Shown here: positions 1-6,660 of the stretch, one piece after another
How the letters are laid out: each line of letters opens with the position of its first letter
Position numbering within the stretch: position 1 is the stretch's first letter
DNA from: Nitrospira sp.
GTDB lineage: Bacteria; Nitrospirota; Nitrospiria; Nitrospirales; Nitrospiraceae
Direction: 5' to 3'
Length of the DNA: 8,696 nucleotides
Assembly (NCBI GenBank): GCA_015904055.1
Contig: JABMDE010000018.1
Location: forward strand, 45,494-54,189
The notes under the pieces: model-generated
Told to the model about the DNA's origin: nothing
The model's database searches: none
Seen by the model: the letters and a program-made list of their open reading frames with translations, nothing else
Program-made: the position numbers and the translations under genes

Positions 1-62
1 GTGACGATCCATTTGCGCCCCCCCTGCGAAGGCTTCTGTTCCTGATCCACCTGATTCATCAT
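1..62 (-). CDS. Possible start of a further gene, cut by the window edge
   Basis: Downstream of the aldolase gene an ATG ATG pair (62-57) opens a frame that stays open to the window edge. It reads MMNQVDQEQKP, then SQGGRKWIV. The hydrophilic start followed by a basic residue and WIV would suit a protein entering a membrane segment, but only about 20 residues are visible and I do not recognise the family. The ribosome-binding signal is weak (GGAACAGG just upstream). The frame is co-directional with the aldolase and begins 32 bases after its stop, so it could belong to the same transcript. It could also be a chance open frame. Confidence 0.33.
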   Translation of the reverse strand, partial: MMNQVDQEQKPSQGGRKWIV

Positions 63-94
63 GCCTGTTCCACGCGCTTCATATTTGTGTGATC

Positions 95-1018
95 CTACCG
101 GATGTTGCCGGCATAGATGTCCATGATCGTCTGGAGAAACGTAATCGCCTCAGCCTTCGGTCGCTGAAATGAGTTCCGGCCGATGATGCTGCCGAATCCT
201 CCCCCGTCGCGAATGGCCTTCGCTTCTTCAAACACGTTCTTATCCTCGCTTTTCGCACCGCCTGAGAAAATAACGATCCGCCGCCCGTCAAACGAACTCT
301 GCACCACATGTTGGACGCGCTCTGCCAATGTCTTGATCGGAATCTGCGTCGCTTCGTAGACCTTCTTGGCCGCAGCCTGTTCCAAATGGGCAGTCGGCAA
401 CTTCACCTTGATAATATGCGCGCCGAGTTGAGCCGCAATGTGCGCCGCGTAGGCCACTACATCAATGGCCGTTTCACCCTCTTTGCTAAGCACTGATCCG
501 CGGGGATAGGACCAGACCACGACGGCCAATCCGTTCTCCTTTGCCTCCTCAGCAATCGCCCTCAACTGCTCATACATGGCATTGCAATGGACGGAGCCAG
601 GATAAATCGTGAATCCCACGGCGCTGCAACCCAGCCGAAGGGCATCCTTCACACTGCCGGTGACCGACGGAAGCGGATCTTTGTCGTCATGCAACACATC
701 ATGGTTGTTCAACTTGAGAATCAGCGGAATCTGTCCAGCAAAGTGGCCCGCGCCGGCCTCTAAAAATCCCAACGGCGCCGCATAGGCATTGCAACCGGCG
801 TCAATGGCAAGTTGAAAGTGATAGTGCGGATTGTAGCCAGGCGCATTCGGCGCAAAACTGCGTGCCGGCCCATGCTCGAACCCCTGGTCAACCGGCAAAA
901 TGACCAACTTGCCAGTTCCCGCCAGCTTGCCGGATCGCAACATCCGCGCAATATTGGTCTTGGTACCGGCATTATCGCTGCCATACCAGCTCAGAATCTC
1001 TTGAACCCGGTCTCCCAT
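95..1018 (-). CDS. fbaB: Class I fructose-bisphosphate aldolase (DhnA/FbaB type)
   Basis: Schiff-base aldolase that interconverts fructose-1,6-bisphosphate with dihydroxyacetone phosphate and glyceraldehyde-3-phosphate in the cytosol; beside fbp it probably runs in the gluconeogenic direction. Over 307 residues the family motifs are present: DQGFEHG (44-50), the segment HIIKVKLPT (201-209) whose K204 is the expected Schiff-base lysine, phosphate-binding SGGAK (252-256) and IIGRNSFQRP (278-287). It is a single alpha/beta barrel shorter than E. coli FbaB (about 350). I place the start at the ATG at 1018 because a strong GGGGAGG (1025-1031) lies 6 bases upstream. An in-frame ATG two codons earlier (1024) directly abuts that site with no spacing and is less likely. 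The gene follows fbp after a 117-base gap and completes triose phosphate to fructose-6-P. Confidence 0.93.
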   Translation of the reverse strand: MGDRVQEILSWYGSDNAGTKTNIARMLRSGKLAGTGKLVILPVDQGFEHGPARSFAPNAPGYNPHYHFQLAIDAGCNAYAAPLGFLEAGAGHFAGQIPLILKLNNHDVLHDDKDPLPSVTGSVKDALRLGCSAVGFTIYPGSVHCNAMYEQLRAIAEEAKENGLAVVVWSYPRGSVLSKEGETAIDVVAYAAHIAAQLGAHIIKVKLPTAHLEQAAAKKVYEATQIPIKTLAERVQHVVQSSFDGRRIVIFSGGAKSEDKNVFEEAKAIRDGGGFGSIIGRNSFQRPKAEAITFLQTIMDIYAGNIR

Positions 1019-1024
1019 ACGCAT

Positions 1025-1031
1025 CCTCCCC
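1025..1031 (-). promoter_or_regulatory. Ribosome binding site deciding the aldolase start
   Basis: GGGGAGG on the minus strand is 6 bases from the ATG at 1018 and 0 bases from the ATG at 1024, so it favours the downstream start. Confidence 0.7.
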
Positions 1032-1102
1032 GGCTACATCTCTGGTCGTTGTCCGAATCAATCACTCGCTGTTGGCCCCTCGCAACTTGCTGCGTTGAGG
1101 AA

Positions 1103-1131
1103 ATAGTAACCGAGGCGGGAATGGCACGCAA
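1103..1131 (-). promoter_or_regulatory. Weak sigma-70-like promoter candidate ahead of the aldolase
   Basis: The fbp-aldolase gap holds TTGCGT, a 17-base spacer and TACTAT on the minus strand. These match the consensus at 3/6 and 4/6 positions, with correct spacing, about 80 bases ahead of the aldolase start. Such matches arise often by chance, and the aldolase may simply be read through from fbp. The rest of the gap (1032-1102) holds only a poor bulged inverted repeat (1078-1100) without a T run. Confidence 0.25.
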
Positions 1132-1141
1132 CCAAACGTTG

Positions 1142-2146
1142 TTATGCTCTGCCCTGAATGAAGGCTTCCGCCGTTTCTACGTCCTGCCGGCTCCCGATGA
1201 TCAACGGTACACGCTGATGTAACTTCTTAGCTTCTACCTCCATAATCCTTGATCTCCCCGTCGAAGCTTTCCCCCCTGCCTGCTCGACGACGAACGCGAG
1301 CGGGTTGGCTTCATATAGCAAGCGCAGCTTCCCGTCGGGCTTGTCGGTTTCGCCTGGATAGAGATAGATCCCGCCTCCGATCAACAAACGATGGACATCG
1401 GCCACCAGACAGCCGGAATACCTGGCGCTGTATGGACGGCCGGTCGCTTTATCGCTAACCTTGAGAAAGTCGATATACTTTTTCGTTCCGACCTCCCATT
1501 TGTGATAATTGCCCTCATTGGCAGCATAGACTTTGCCCTTCTCAGGAATGCTGATCTGTCTATGCGACAACAGATATTCGCCAAGACCAGGTTCAAGCGT
1601 AAAACCGTAGACGCCTTGTCCGACCGTGTAGACCAGCATCGTGCTCGATCCATACAACAAATAGCCGGCAGCCACCTGTTCCGTACCCCTGCGCACCAAT
1701 TCCTCATCGGTCGGCAAACGATCCGCCCGGTCATACTTGAGCACGGAAAAAATGGCGCCGAGCGGCATGTTGTTGTCCGTATTCGAAGACCCATCAAGCG
1801 GGTCGAAGAGCAGCATGTACTTGCCCTGCGGCCAATTGCCCGGCAGTGAGATCGGTTTTTCCATTTCCTCCGACGCCAAGGCACAGACATATCCGCTGTG
1901 CTGAAAGACTTTGACAAAGGCGTCATTGGCAATGACATCCAGTTTTTTGACCGTTTCTCCCTGTACATTGGAGCCACCCGTCGTTCCCATAATATCGATG
2001 AGCCCCGCGCGCCGAAGATCCTGCGCAATGAGCTTCCCGACCAGGCCAATTTGGGTCAGAAGGCTGGCAAACTCCTCCGTCGCACCTTGATGCGAGGCTT
2101 GGTTCTGGACAATAAAGCGGCTTAGGGTAAGGGGAAATTCTCTCAT
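1142..2146 (-). CDS. fbp: Fructose-1,6-bisphosphatase, class 1
   Basis: Metal-dependent hydrolysis of fructose-1,6-bisphosphate to fructose-6-P and phosphate, the committed step of gluconeogenesis. The 334-residue length is normal for class 1 (E. coli Fbp 332). Visible motifs are NVQGE (60-64), metal-binding SEE (92-94), the signature FDPLDGSSN (114-122), RYSGCLVADVHR (242-253), KLRLLYEANPLAF (273-285) and EQAGGKAS (288-295). It starts 53 bases after the phosphomannomutase stop and has its own good promoter match, with almost no room for a leader and no clear Shine-Dalgarno sequence. The product, fructose-6-P, is the substrate for the isomerase domain of ManC in the same cluster. The gene looks intact. 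Confidence 0.96.
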   Translation of the reverse strand: MREFPLTLSRFIVQNQASHQGATEEFASLLTQIGLVGKLIAQDLRRAGLIDIMGTTGGSNVQGETVKKLDVIANDAFVKVFQHSGYVCALASEEMEKPISLPGNWPQGKYMLLFDPLDGSSNTDNNMPLGAIFSVLKYDRADRLPTDEELVRRGTEQVAAGYLLYGSSTMLVYTVGQGVYGFTLEPGLGEYLLSHRQISIPEKGKVYAANEGNYHKWEVGTKKYIDFLKVSDKATGRPYSARYSGCLVADVHRLLIGGGIYLYPGETDKPDGKLRLLYEANPLAFVVEQAGGKASTGRSRIMEVEAKKLHQRVPLIIGSRQDVETAEAFIQGRA

Positions 2147-2159
2147 GGCGACTGACGTG

Positions 2160-2188
2160 AGTATAGCGGGTTGGAACTAGCGCCTCAA
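2160..2188 (-). promoter_or_regulatory. Sigma-70-like promoter for fbp
   Basis: On the minus strand TTGAGG (2188-2183), a 17-base spacer and TATACT (2165-2160) match the -35 and -10 consensus at 4/6 and 5/6 with ideal spacing. It lies in the 53-base gap between the phosphomannomutase stop and the fbp ATG. Transcription would start near 2153, only about 7 bases before the start codon. Confidence 0.5.
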
Positions 2189-2199
2189 CCTTAACCTTC

Positions 2200-3583
2200 T
2201 TATCGATCGAACGCGCGCCGTGCCTCGGTTAACTCCTGTTCGATGAACGAGCGAATGGCGTTCATGTCCGCAGACGAAGTTGCCTCGAATCGCAGCACCA
2301 ACGCCGGTTGTGTATTGGAGGCTCTGATAAGCCCCCACCCTTCATCGAATACGGCACGGACACCGTCGATCGTGATGAGGTCTCGAAGTATCAGATTGGC
2401 GGCCCCAAGGCTTTGTTTCGTCTTCAGATACTCCGCAAACTTGGTTTGAATCGATCGAACCACATCAAACTTGACAGTGTCCGGCAAGTCGACGCGAATC
2501 TCCGGAGTCACCACCGTCTTTGGCAAGTCGGAAACCAATGCCGAGAGCGGCCGTGTCTCCTTCGCCAAGATCTCGACAAGCCGGCAAGAGGCATACACGG
2601 CATCGTCATACCCGAAGTATCGATCGGCAAAAAACATATGGCCGGACATTTCACCGGCAAGTACAGCGGACTCTTCCTTCATCTGTTTTCCACATAATCG
2701 GGCGCCCACCCTTGGCGGCAATATCGTCATAGAGACTCTGCGACGCTTTCACTTCTGAAATGATCGCGCCGCCGGGCTTCACCGCCAAGATATCTCGTGC
2801 ATAGACGACCAGCAGACGGTCCCCCCAGAGCACATTGCCCTGTTCGTCCACGGCACCAATTCGGTCCGCATCGCCGTCGTACCCGATGCCGACATCCGCC
2901 TTCTGATCCTTCACTGCCTGCATGAGGTCGGAAAGATTGTCGAGGACCGTTGGGTCCGGATGGTGGTTCGGGAACCGTCCATCAAGATCGCAATACAACC
3001 CCGTGACCTTGCAGCCCAACAACTCCAGTGCTTGCTGAGCCACAAGCGATGCCGCGCCGTTTCCACAATCAATCACGACATGCAACCGCTGAGCGTTCAC
3101 TCCTGCAAAACTTTTCTTGATGTAGGCAAGGTACTCCGGGATGATCGCATACTCGGACAGACGCCCGGCCCCCGACACAAACACACCTTTTTCCATCACC
3201 CTGCGAAGTTCCTGAATGGCTTCGCCGTGAATTGCTTCTTTGCCTACACAAATCTTAAACCCATTGTACTCGGCCGCATTGTGACTGCCGGTGATCATGA
3301 TCATGATGCCGCCGCCGACCGGCAAGGTAAACAACGAAAAATATACCAGCGGCGAAGAACAGACCCCGATGTCGATCACGTCAAGTCCGCCATCGAGCAG
3401 CCCTTTTAGAAGCGACTGATGCAGGCCCGGAGAACTGAGCCGGCCGTCACGACCAAGACTGATCGTCGTCACCCCGCGCCCGGAGACATACGTTGCGTAG
3501 GCCCGCCCCACACGTTCAGCCATCTCCACCGTCAACTCACTGCCGACGATTCCGCGCAAGTCATATTCCCGAAAAAGTCCCAT
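2200..3583 (-). pseudogene. manB: Phosphomannomutase/phosphoglucomutase (AlgC/ManB family), broken by a deletion and frameshift
   Basis: The family interconverts mannose-6-P with mannose-1-P (and glucose-6-P with glucose-1-P) through a phosphoserine. Frame one (from ATG 3583) carries FREYDLRG (4-11), the active-serine loop TGSHN (98-102, S100), metal loop DGDADR (236-241) and EVKAS (277-281), then at WKT (298-300) runs out of frame to a stop at 2651. The other frame picks up at QMKEES and carries GEMSGH and the phosphate-binding RASNTQP to the stop at 2200. Relatives read WKTGHSLIKKxMK here, so about 23 bases are missing around the A-run at 2686-2689. Adding 23 restores 469 codons, the normal size. 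The lost GHSLIK contains an active-site histidine (H308 in Pseudomonas AlgC, from memory). Both halves otherwise look undecayed, so the lesion is recent or an assembly error. It lies 61 bases after manC. Confidence 0.9.
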
Positions 3584-3644
3584 AGGCCTCGTTATGTGTG
3601 AAATCTTAGACGATACACGTGAACGATATAATGGCTTCTGCTAC

Positions 3645-5120
3645 TTAGCTTCTTGTCCTGCCATAGTCATCTTTAAATCTGACGATGTCATCCTCGCCCA
3701 GATACGGCCCATTCTGCACCTCGATAATGTGCAACAGATCACGGCCTGGATTTTCCAAACGATGCGTTGTTTCGACCGGAATAGCCGTACTCTGGCCGAT
3801 CTGCAAATCGAAGACCTCTTCGCCTCTGGTCACACGCGCAATACCGGCAATGACCACCCAATGCTCGCTGCGTTTGTGATGCAATTGGAGTGAGAGCCGC
3901 CCGCCCGGATTGACGGTGACTCGTTTCACCTTGAATCCAGGACCTTCTTCCAACACGGTATACGACCCCCAAGGCCGATGAACCGTGAGATGCTCCAGAT
4001 GCTCGGGCGCCTGTTGCTGTTTGAGAATGTCGACGACTTTTTTCACATCCTGGGCGCGCGATTTGGGACACACGAGGGTAGCGTCCGGAGTGTCCACCAC
4101 CACCATATCACGCAAACCGATCGTAGCCACCACCCGCCGGTCGGCATAGACGATCGAATCGATGCTCTCGATATCGACCACTCGCCCGGTCATCACATTG
4201 CCGGCCTTACTCTTCGCCGCCACTTCGTCCAAGCTCCCCCAACTCCCGACATCGGACCACTTGAACGACACCGGCACGACAGCCGACTTCGACGATTGTT
4301 CCATCACGCCATTATCGATCGAGACTGAGGGGACCGCGCGATAGGCATCATCAAGGGCCTGCTGCGATGCGCCGGCGGACTTCAGTGTCGCGATCCGATC
4401 CATCGTCTTGGCGACCGCAGGCTGATACAGGCGCAGCTCTTCCAGAATCGTCGCAGCACGCCAGACGAACATGCCGCTGTTCCAAAAATAGTTCCCTGCT
4501 TTGAGATACTGCGCCGCCTTGGCGGCATTCGGCTTTTCCACAAAATTCTGCACTCGGTAACCACGCAACCTGCCTTGTTTGCCTAACACGACTTTGCTGT
4601 TCGGCTTGATATAGCCGTACCCAGTTTCCGGCCGGATCGGCTCGACTCCGAATGTGACCAGATATCCATCAGCCGCCAATTCAGACGCCAGCTTGACCGC
4701 CGCCTCAAAATCACGCTGTCCGGTCACCACATGGTCGGCAGGCACAATCAGCATAAGGGCTTCCGGGTCGCGCGCAAGAATTTCGATTGCCGCCAGTGCA
4801 ATGGCAGGCGCCGTGTTGCGGCCTTCCGGCTCTAAGACAAAATTGTCCTTGAGATCATCCTTCCAATCGGCCAGTTGTCCTTTGATCAACTCCGCTTGCG
4901 CCGCATTGGTCGAAATCAAGACCCGGGCCGGATTTGCGCAACCTGAAACCCGCTGCATAGTCTGCTGGATTAATGTCTGCTCACCGCCGATACGCAGGAG
5001 CTGCTTCGGAAACAGGTGCCGACTCAGCGGCCAAAACCTCGTCCCGCTCCCTCCCGCCATGATCACTGGATAGAGAGGGAACGCCAGATCGCGCGCTGTT
5101 CGAGGTCTACGAAAAGGCAT
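3645..5120 (-). CDS. manC: Mannose-1-phosphate guanylyltransferase / mannose-6-phosphate isomerase, bifunctional (copy 1)
   Basis: Makes GDP-mannose from mannose-1-P and GTP, and supplies mannose-6-P from fructose-6-P. The 491 residues are typical of ManC/AlgA/XanB. The N-terminal nucleotidyltransferase has [12 protein letters not shown] (23-34), FPKQLL (37-42), [10 protein letters not shown] (97-106), PADH (127-130), FVEKP (193-197) and WNSGMF (213-218). The C-terminal cupin isomerase begins near HRPWGSY (381-387) and has QLHHKRSEHW (412-421) and PVETTHRLENPG (448-459). I chose the ATG at 5120 because AGGAG (5130-5134) lies 9 bases upstream; a longer frame from 5213 would run far into kdsC. 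It begins 22 bases after the kdsC stop. It is the only complete manC here; copy 2 (7860-6595) differs at about 21 residues over the shared ~383. Confidence 0.95.
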   Translation of the reverse strand: MPFRRPRTARDLAFPLYPVIMAGGSGTRFWPLSRHLFPKQLLRIGGEQTLIQQTMQRVSGCANPARVLISTNAAQAELIKGQLADWKDDLKDNFVLEPEGRNTAPAIALAAIEILARDPEALMLIVPADHVVTGQRDFEAAVKLASELAADGYLVTFGVEPIRPETGYGYIKPNSKVVLGKQGRLRGYRVQNFVEKPNAAKAAQYLKAGNYFWNSGMFVWRAATILEELRLYQPAVAKTMDRIATLKSAGASQQALDDAYRAVPSVSIDNGVMEQSSKSAVVPVSFKWSDVGSWGSLDEVAAKSKAGNVMTGRVVDIESIDSIVYADRRVVATIGLRDMVVVDTPDATLVCPKSRAQDVKKVVDILKQQQAPEHLEHLTVHRPWGSYTVLEEGPGFKVKRVTVNPGGRLSLQLHHKRSEHWVVIAGIARVTRGEEVFDLQIGQSTAIPVETTHRLENPGRDLLHIIEVQNGPYLGEDDIVRFKDDYGRTRS

Positions 5121-5661
5121 ACCGTGAGTCTCCTGCCACGCTCTATGGACGCTTCCCTGAACGAGGGCCCTCGACTGTTGACAAGTAATTAGCGACGTTC
5201 GGTCGTTGGGCATCCAAAATCATCTCCGCCAACTCCCGCACTGCTCCTTCCCCGCCGTTCTTATGGCAGACATAATCCACCGCATCGCACACCACCGGCA
5301 TGCCATCAGCAGGAGCCGCGGAAAAGCCGACCGCCCGTAGCGATTCAAGGTCGTTCACATCATCGCCAATATAGGCTACTTGCTGTAACGTCAAGCCATG
5401 CCGTGTCGCCATCTCGCGAATCAACGACAGTTTGTCCATGACTCCTTGATGCACCTCTGGAATCGCCAGCTTTTCACCACGCCGCGCCACCAATCTGGTG
5501 CGTTCCTGCGTCACGATTGCCGTCACAAGTCCGGCTCTTTGCAACAGTTTGATACCCATGCCATCACGCGTATTGAATTTCTTCCACTCATCCCCCGATT
5601 CAGAATAATACATGCCGGCATCGGTCAGTACGCCGTCTACGTCCGTGGCAAACAATCGAAT
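3925..5661 (-). repeat. Direct repeat, copy 1 (kdsC core plus manC to the cupin boundary)
   Basis: This segment aligns with 6662-8401 in the same orientation, about 2.74 kb away. It runs from codon 22 of kdsC, through the kdsC-manC junction, to the FKVK codons of manC. By eye the DNA differs at roughly 7-10% of positions, mostly third codon positions, while the proteins differ at about 2-6%. The short kdsC-manC intergenic sequence with its GGCAGGAGAC site is also conserved. Both kdsC ends and the first residues of manC diverge much more. Confidence 0.88.
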
Positions 5662-5724
5662 CTCACGCAACCGATCCCGCACGGAACGCCGTTTGGCCAC
5701 AGTTCGTTGAGGTTTTGCTTTCAT
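5143..5724 (-). CDS. kdsC: HAD-family (C0) sugar-acid phosphatase, KdsC-like, copy 1
   Basis: Cytosolic Mg-dependent phosphatase of the small capless HAD C0 group. Members release phosphate from KDO-8-P (KdsC, for lipopolysaccharide) or from nonulosonate-9-phosphates. Of 193 residues the motifs are DVDGVLTD (28-35, nucleophile D28, acid/base D30), EWKKFNTRDGMGI (46-58), T72 in TQE (72-74), RRGEKL (81-86), MDK (96-98) and GDDVND (120-125). E74 and K85 sit where KDN-9-P phosphatases have their specificity pair, so KdsC may not be the true activity. The start is the ATG at 5724 with GAGGA (5733-5737) 8 bases upstream; a TTG five codons earlier lies inside that signal and is rejected. It precedes manC by 22 bases and follows rmlC after 132 bases in which I see no clear promoter, terminator or gene. 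Confidence 0.88.
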   Translation of the reverse strand: MKAKPQRTVAKRRSVRDRLREIRLFATDVDGVLTDAGMYYSESGDEWKKFNTRDGMGIKLLQRAGLVTAIVTQERTRLVARRGEKLAIPEVHQGVMDKLSLIREMATRHGLTLQQVAYIGDDVNDLESLRAVGFSAAPADGMPVVCDAVDYVCHKNGGEGAVRELAEMILDAQRPNVANYLSTVEGPRSGKRP

Positions 5725-5856
5725 CGATACGTTCCTCAAAAAGACGATGACACCCGTCGGCCGGAAGCCATCATACCCACTCCACAGGATGTTACGAAAG
5801 ACAATTTAGCCAGGAGAACTTTCAACACTGTTCACTATAGCCGTGGCATACACCGT

Positions 5857-6402
5857 TCATGTGAAATGTTCTGCTTCAGCCAGCGATGTACCGTGCCAGT
5901 CTTTGGCGGATAGAACCGGCGCACACTCAATAGGCCACGAGATACCGATCGCCGGATCGTTCCATGCAATGCACCGTTCGTGTTCGGGCACATAGTAGTC
6001 GGTAGTCTTATAGAGACACTCGGCTGTGTCCGACAACACCACAAAGCCATGCGCAAATCCTTCCGGGATCCAGAGTTGGCGCTTGTTCTGTGCCGAGAGT
6101 ATCTGCCCAACCCACTGCCCGAATGTCGGCGAGGATCGCCGGATATCCACCGCCACATCGAACACTTCACCTCGCACGACACGGATCAGTTTCCCCTGTG
6201 GCTGCCGGATTTGGTAATGCAACCCGCGCAAAACATGTTGAATCGAGCATGAGTGGTTGTCTTGCACGAACGTCACGGACCTGCCGATGGCTGCTTCAAA
6301 TCGTGCCTGGTTGAAGCTCTCAAAGAAGAACCCCCGGTCGTCTCCGAATACCTTGGGTTCAAGCAACATCACGCCAGGGATGGCACACGGCATCGGCGTC
6401 AT
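5857..6402 (-). CDS. rmlC: dTDP-4-dehydrorhamnose 3,5-epimerase
   Basis: Third step of dTDP-L-rhamnose synthesis: epimerises dTDP-4-keto-6-deoxyglucose at C3 and C5. The 181-residue length is standard. The single cupin shows FFFESF (25-30), FVQDNHSCS (45-53), VLRGLHYQ (57-64) with the catalytic histidine H62, KLIRVVRGEVFDVAVD (71-86), IPEGFAHGF (112-120), the YKTTDYY segment holding the catalytic tyrosine (131-137) and WNDP (147-150). The start is the ATG at 6402, which overlaps the stop of the rmlA remnant as TGATG, implying translational coupling to rmlA in the ancestral operon. An adjacent TTG at 6405 is in frame but unlikely. Its upstream partner rmlA is now only a fragment, so rmlC depends on read-through from manC copy 2 or on an unseen promoter. 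The gene itself appears intact. Confidence 0.95.
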   Translation of the reverse strand: MTPMPCAIPGVMLLEPKVFGDDRGFFFESFNQARFEAAIGRSVTFVQDNHSCSIQHVLRGLHYQIRQPQGKLIRVVRGEVFDVAVDIRRSSPTFGQWVGQILSAQNKRQLWIPEGFAHGFVVLSDTAECLYKTTDYYVPEHERCIAWNDPAIGISWPIECAPVLSAKDWHGTSLAEAEHFT

Positions 6403-6660
6403 CAAAATACCCGCTCATCAAGTATGCGTAGCAAATACTGCCCATACCCATTTTTCATCAGCGGCTGCGCAAGTCTTGTCAGTTGGCCTGCATCAATCCA
6501 CCGCTGCCGATAGGCAATCTCCTCCGGGCAGGCCACTTTAAGCCCTTGGCGATTCTCCAGCGTGGCAATGAACTGGCTGGCATCGAGCAGTGATTCATGT
6601 GTTCCGGTATCCAGCCAGGCATACCCGCGCCCCATGATTTCCACCTTGAGTGCCCCTCGC
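6402..6660 (-). pseudogene. rmlA: C-terminal remnant of glucose-1-phosphate thymidylyltransferase
   Basis: About 84 codons match the end of Rml[20 protein letters not shown], then [18 protein letters not shown], then [13 protein letters not shown] and [10 protein letters not shown]. Whole RmlA is about 290 residues and makes dTDP-glucose from glucose-1-P and dTTP. Its N-terminal nucleotidyltransferase core is absent, replaced by truncated manC copy 2 in another frame, so the fragment cannot be catalytic. A GTG at 6644 with GAGGGG 8 bases upstream could still start an 80-residue peptide. Its last codons overlap the rmlC start (TGATG), the ancestral rmlA-rmlC arrangement. The sequence shows no further decay, so the loss seems fairly recent. 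Confidence 0.9.

Noticed and set aside
1078..1100. Inverted repeat CCTCGCAAC / GTTGAGG as a terminator after fbp
   Set aside because: The stem is short and bulged, and no T run follows on the minus strand.
2651..2730. Programmed ribosomal frameshifting between the two mutase frames
   Set aside because: A frameshift alone would not restore the missing GHSLIK residues. The seam has no convincing slippery site plus structure, and about eight codons are simply absent.
812..2758. Several open frames of 70-150 codons on the plus strand
   Set aside because: They are antisense to fbp, the aldolase and the mutase, whose conserved motifs account for the sequence. They show no recognisable domains.
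3293..3313. ATGATC-type hexamer repeat on the plus strand
   Set aside because: It is just the codons for IMIMI ahead of TGSHN in the mutase, a conserved hydrophobic strand.
5121..5213. Longer manC copy 1 starting at 5213
   Set aside because: The 31 extra residues overlap the end of kdsC and match no ManC N-terminus. The ATG at 5120 has a proper ribosome site. The same reasoning rejects 7953 for copy 2.
5725..5739. TTG start for kdsC copy 1 at 5739
   Set aside because: The TTG overlaps the GAGGA ribosome site of the ATG at 5724, and the paralogue has the same 193-residue length from its own start.
5725..5856. Remnant of rmlD between rmlC and kdsC copy 1
   Set aside because: Looked for because rmlD precedes kdsC copy 2, but no stretch resembles the rmlD C-terminal codons.
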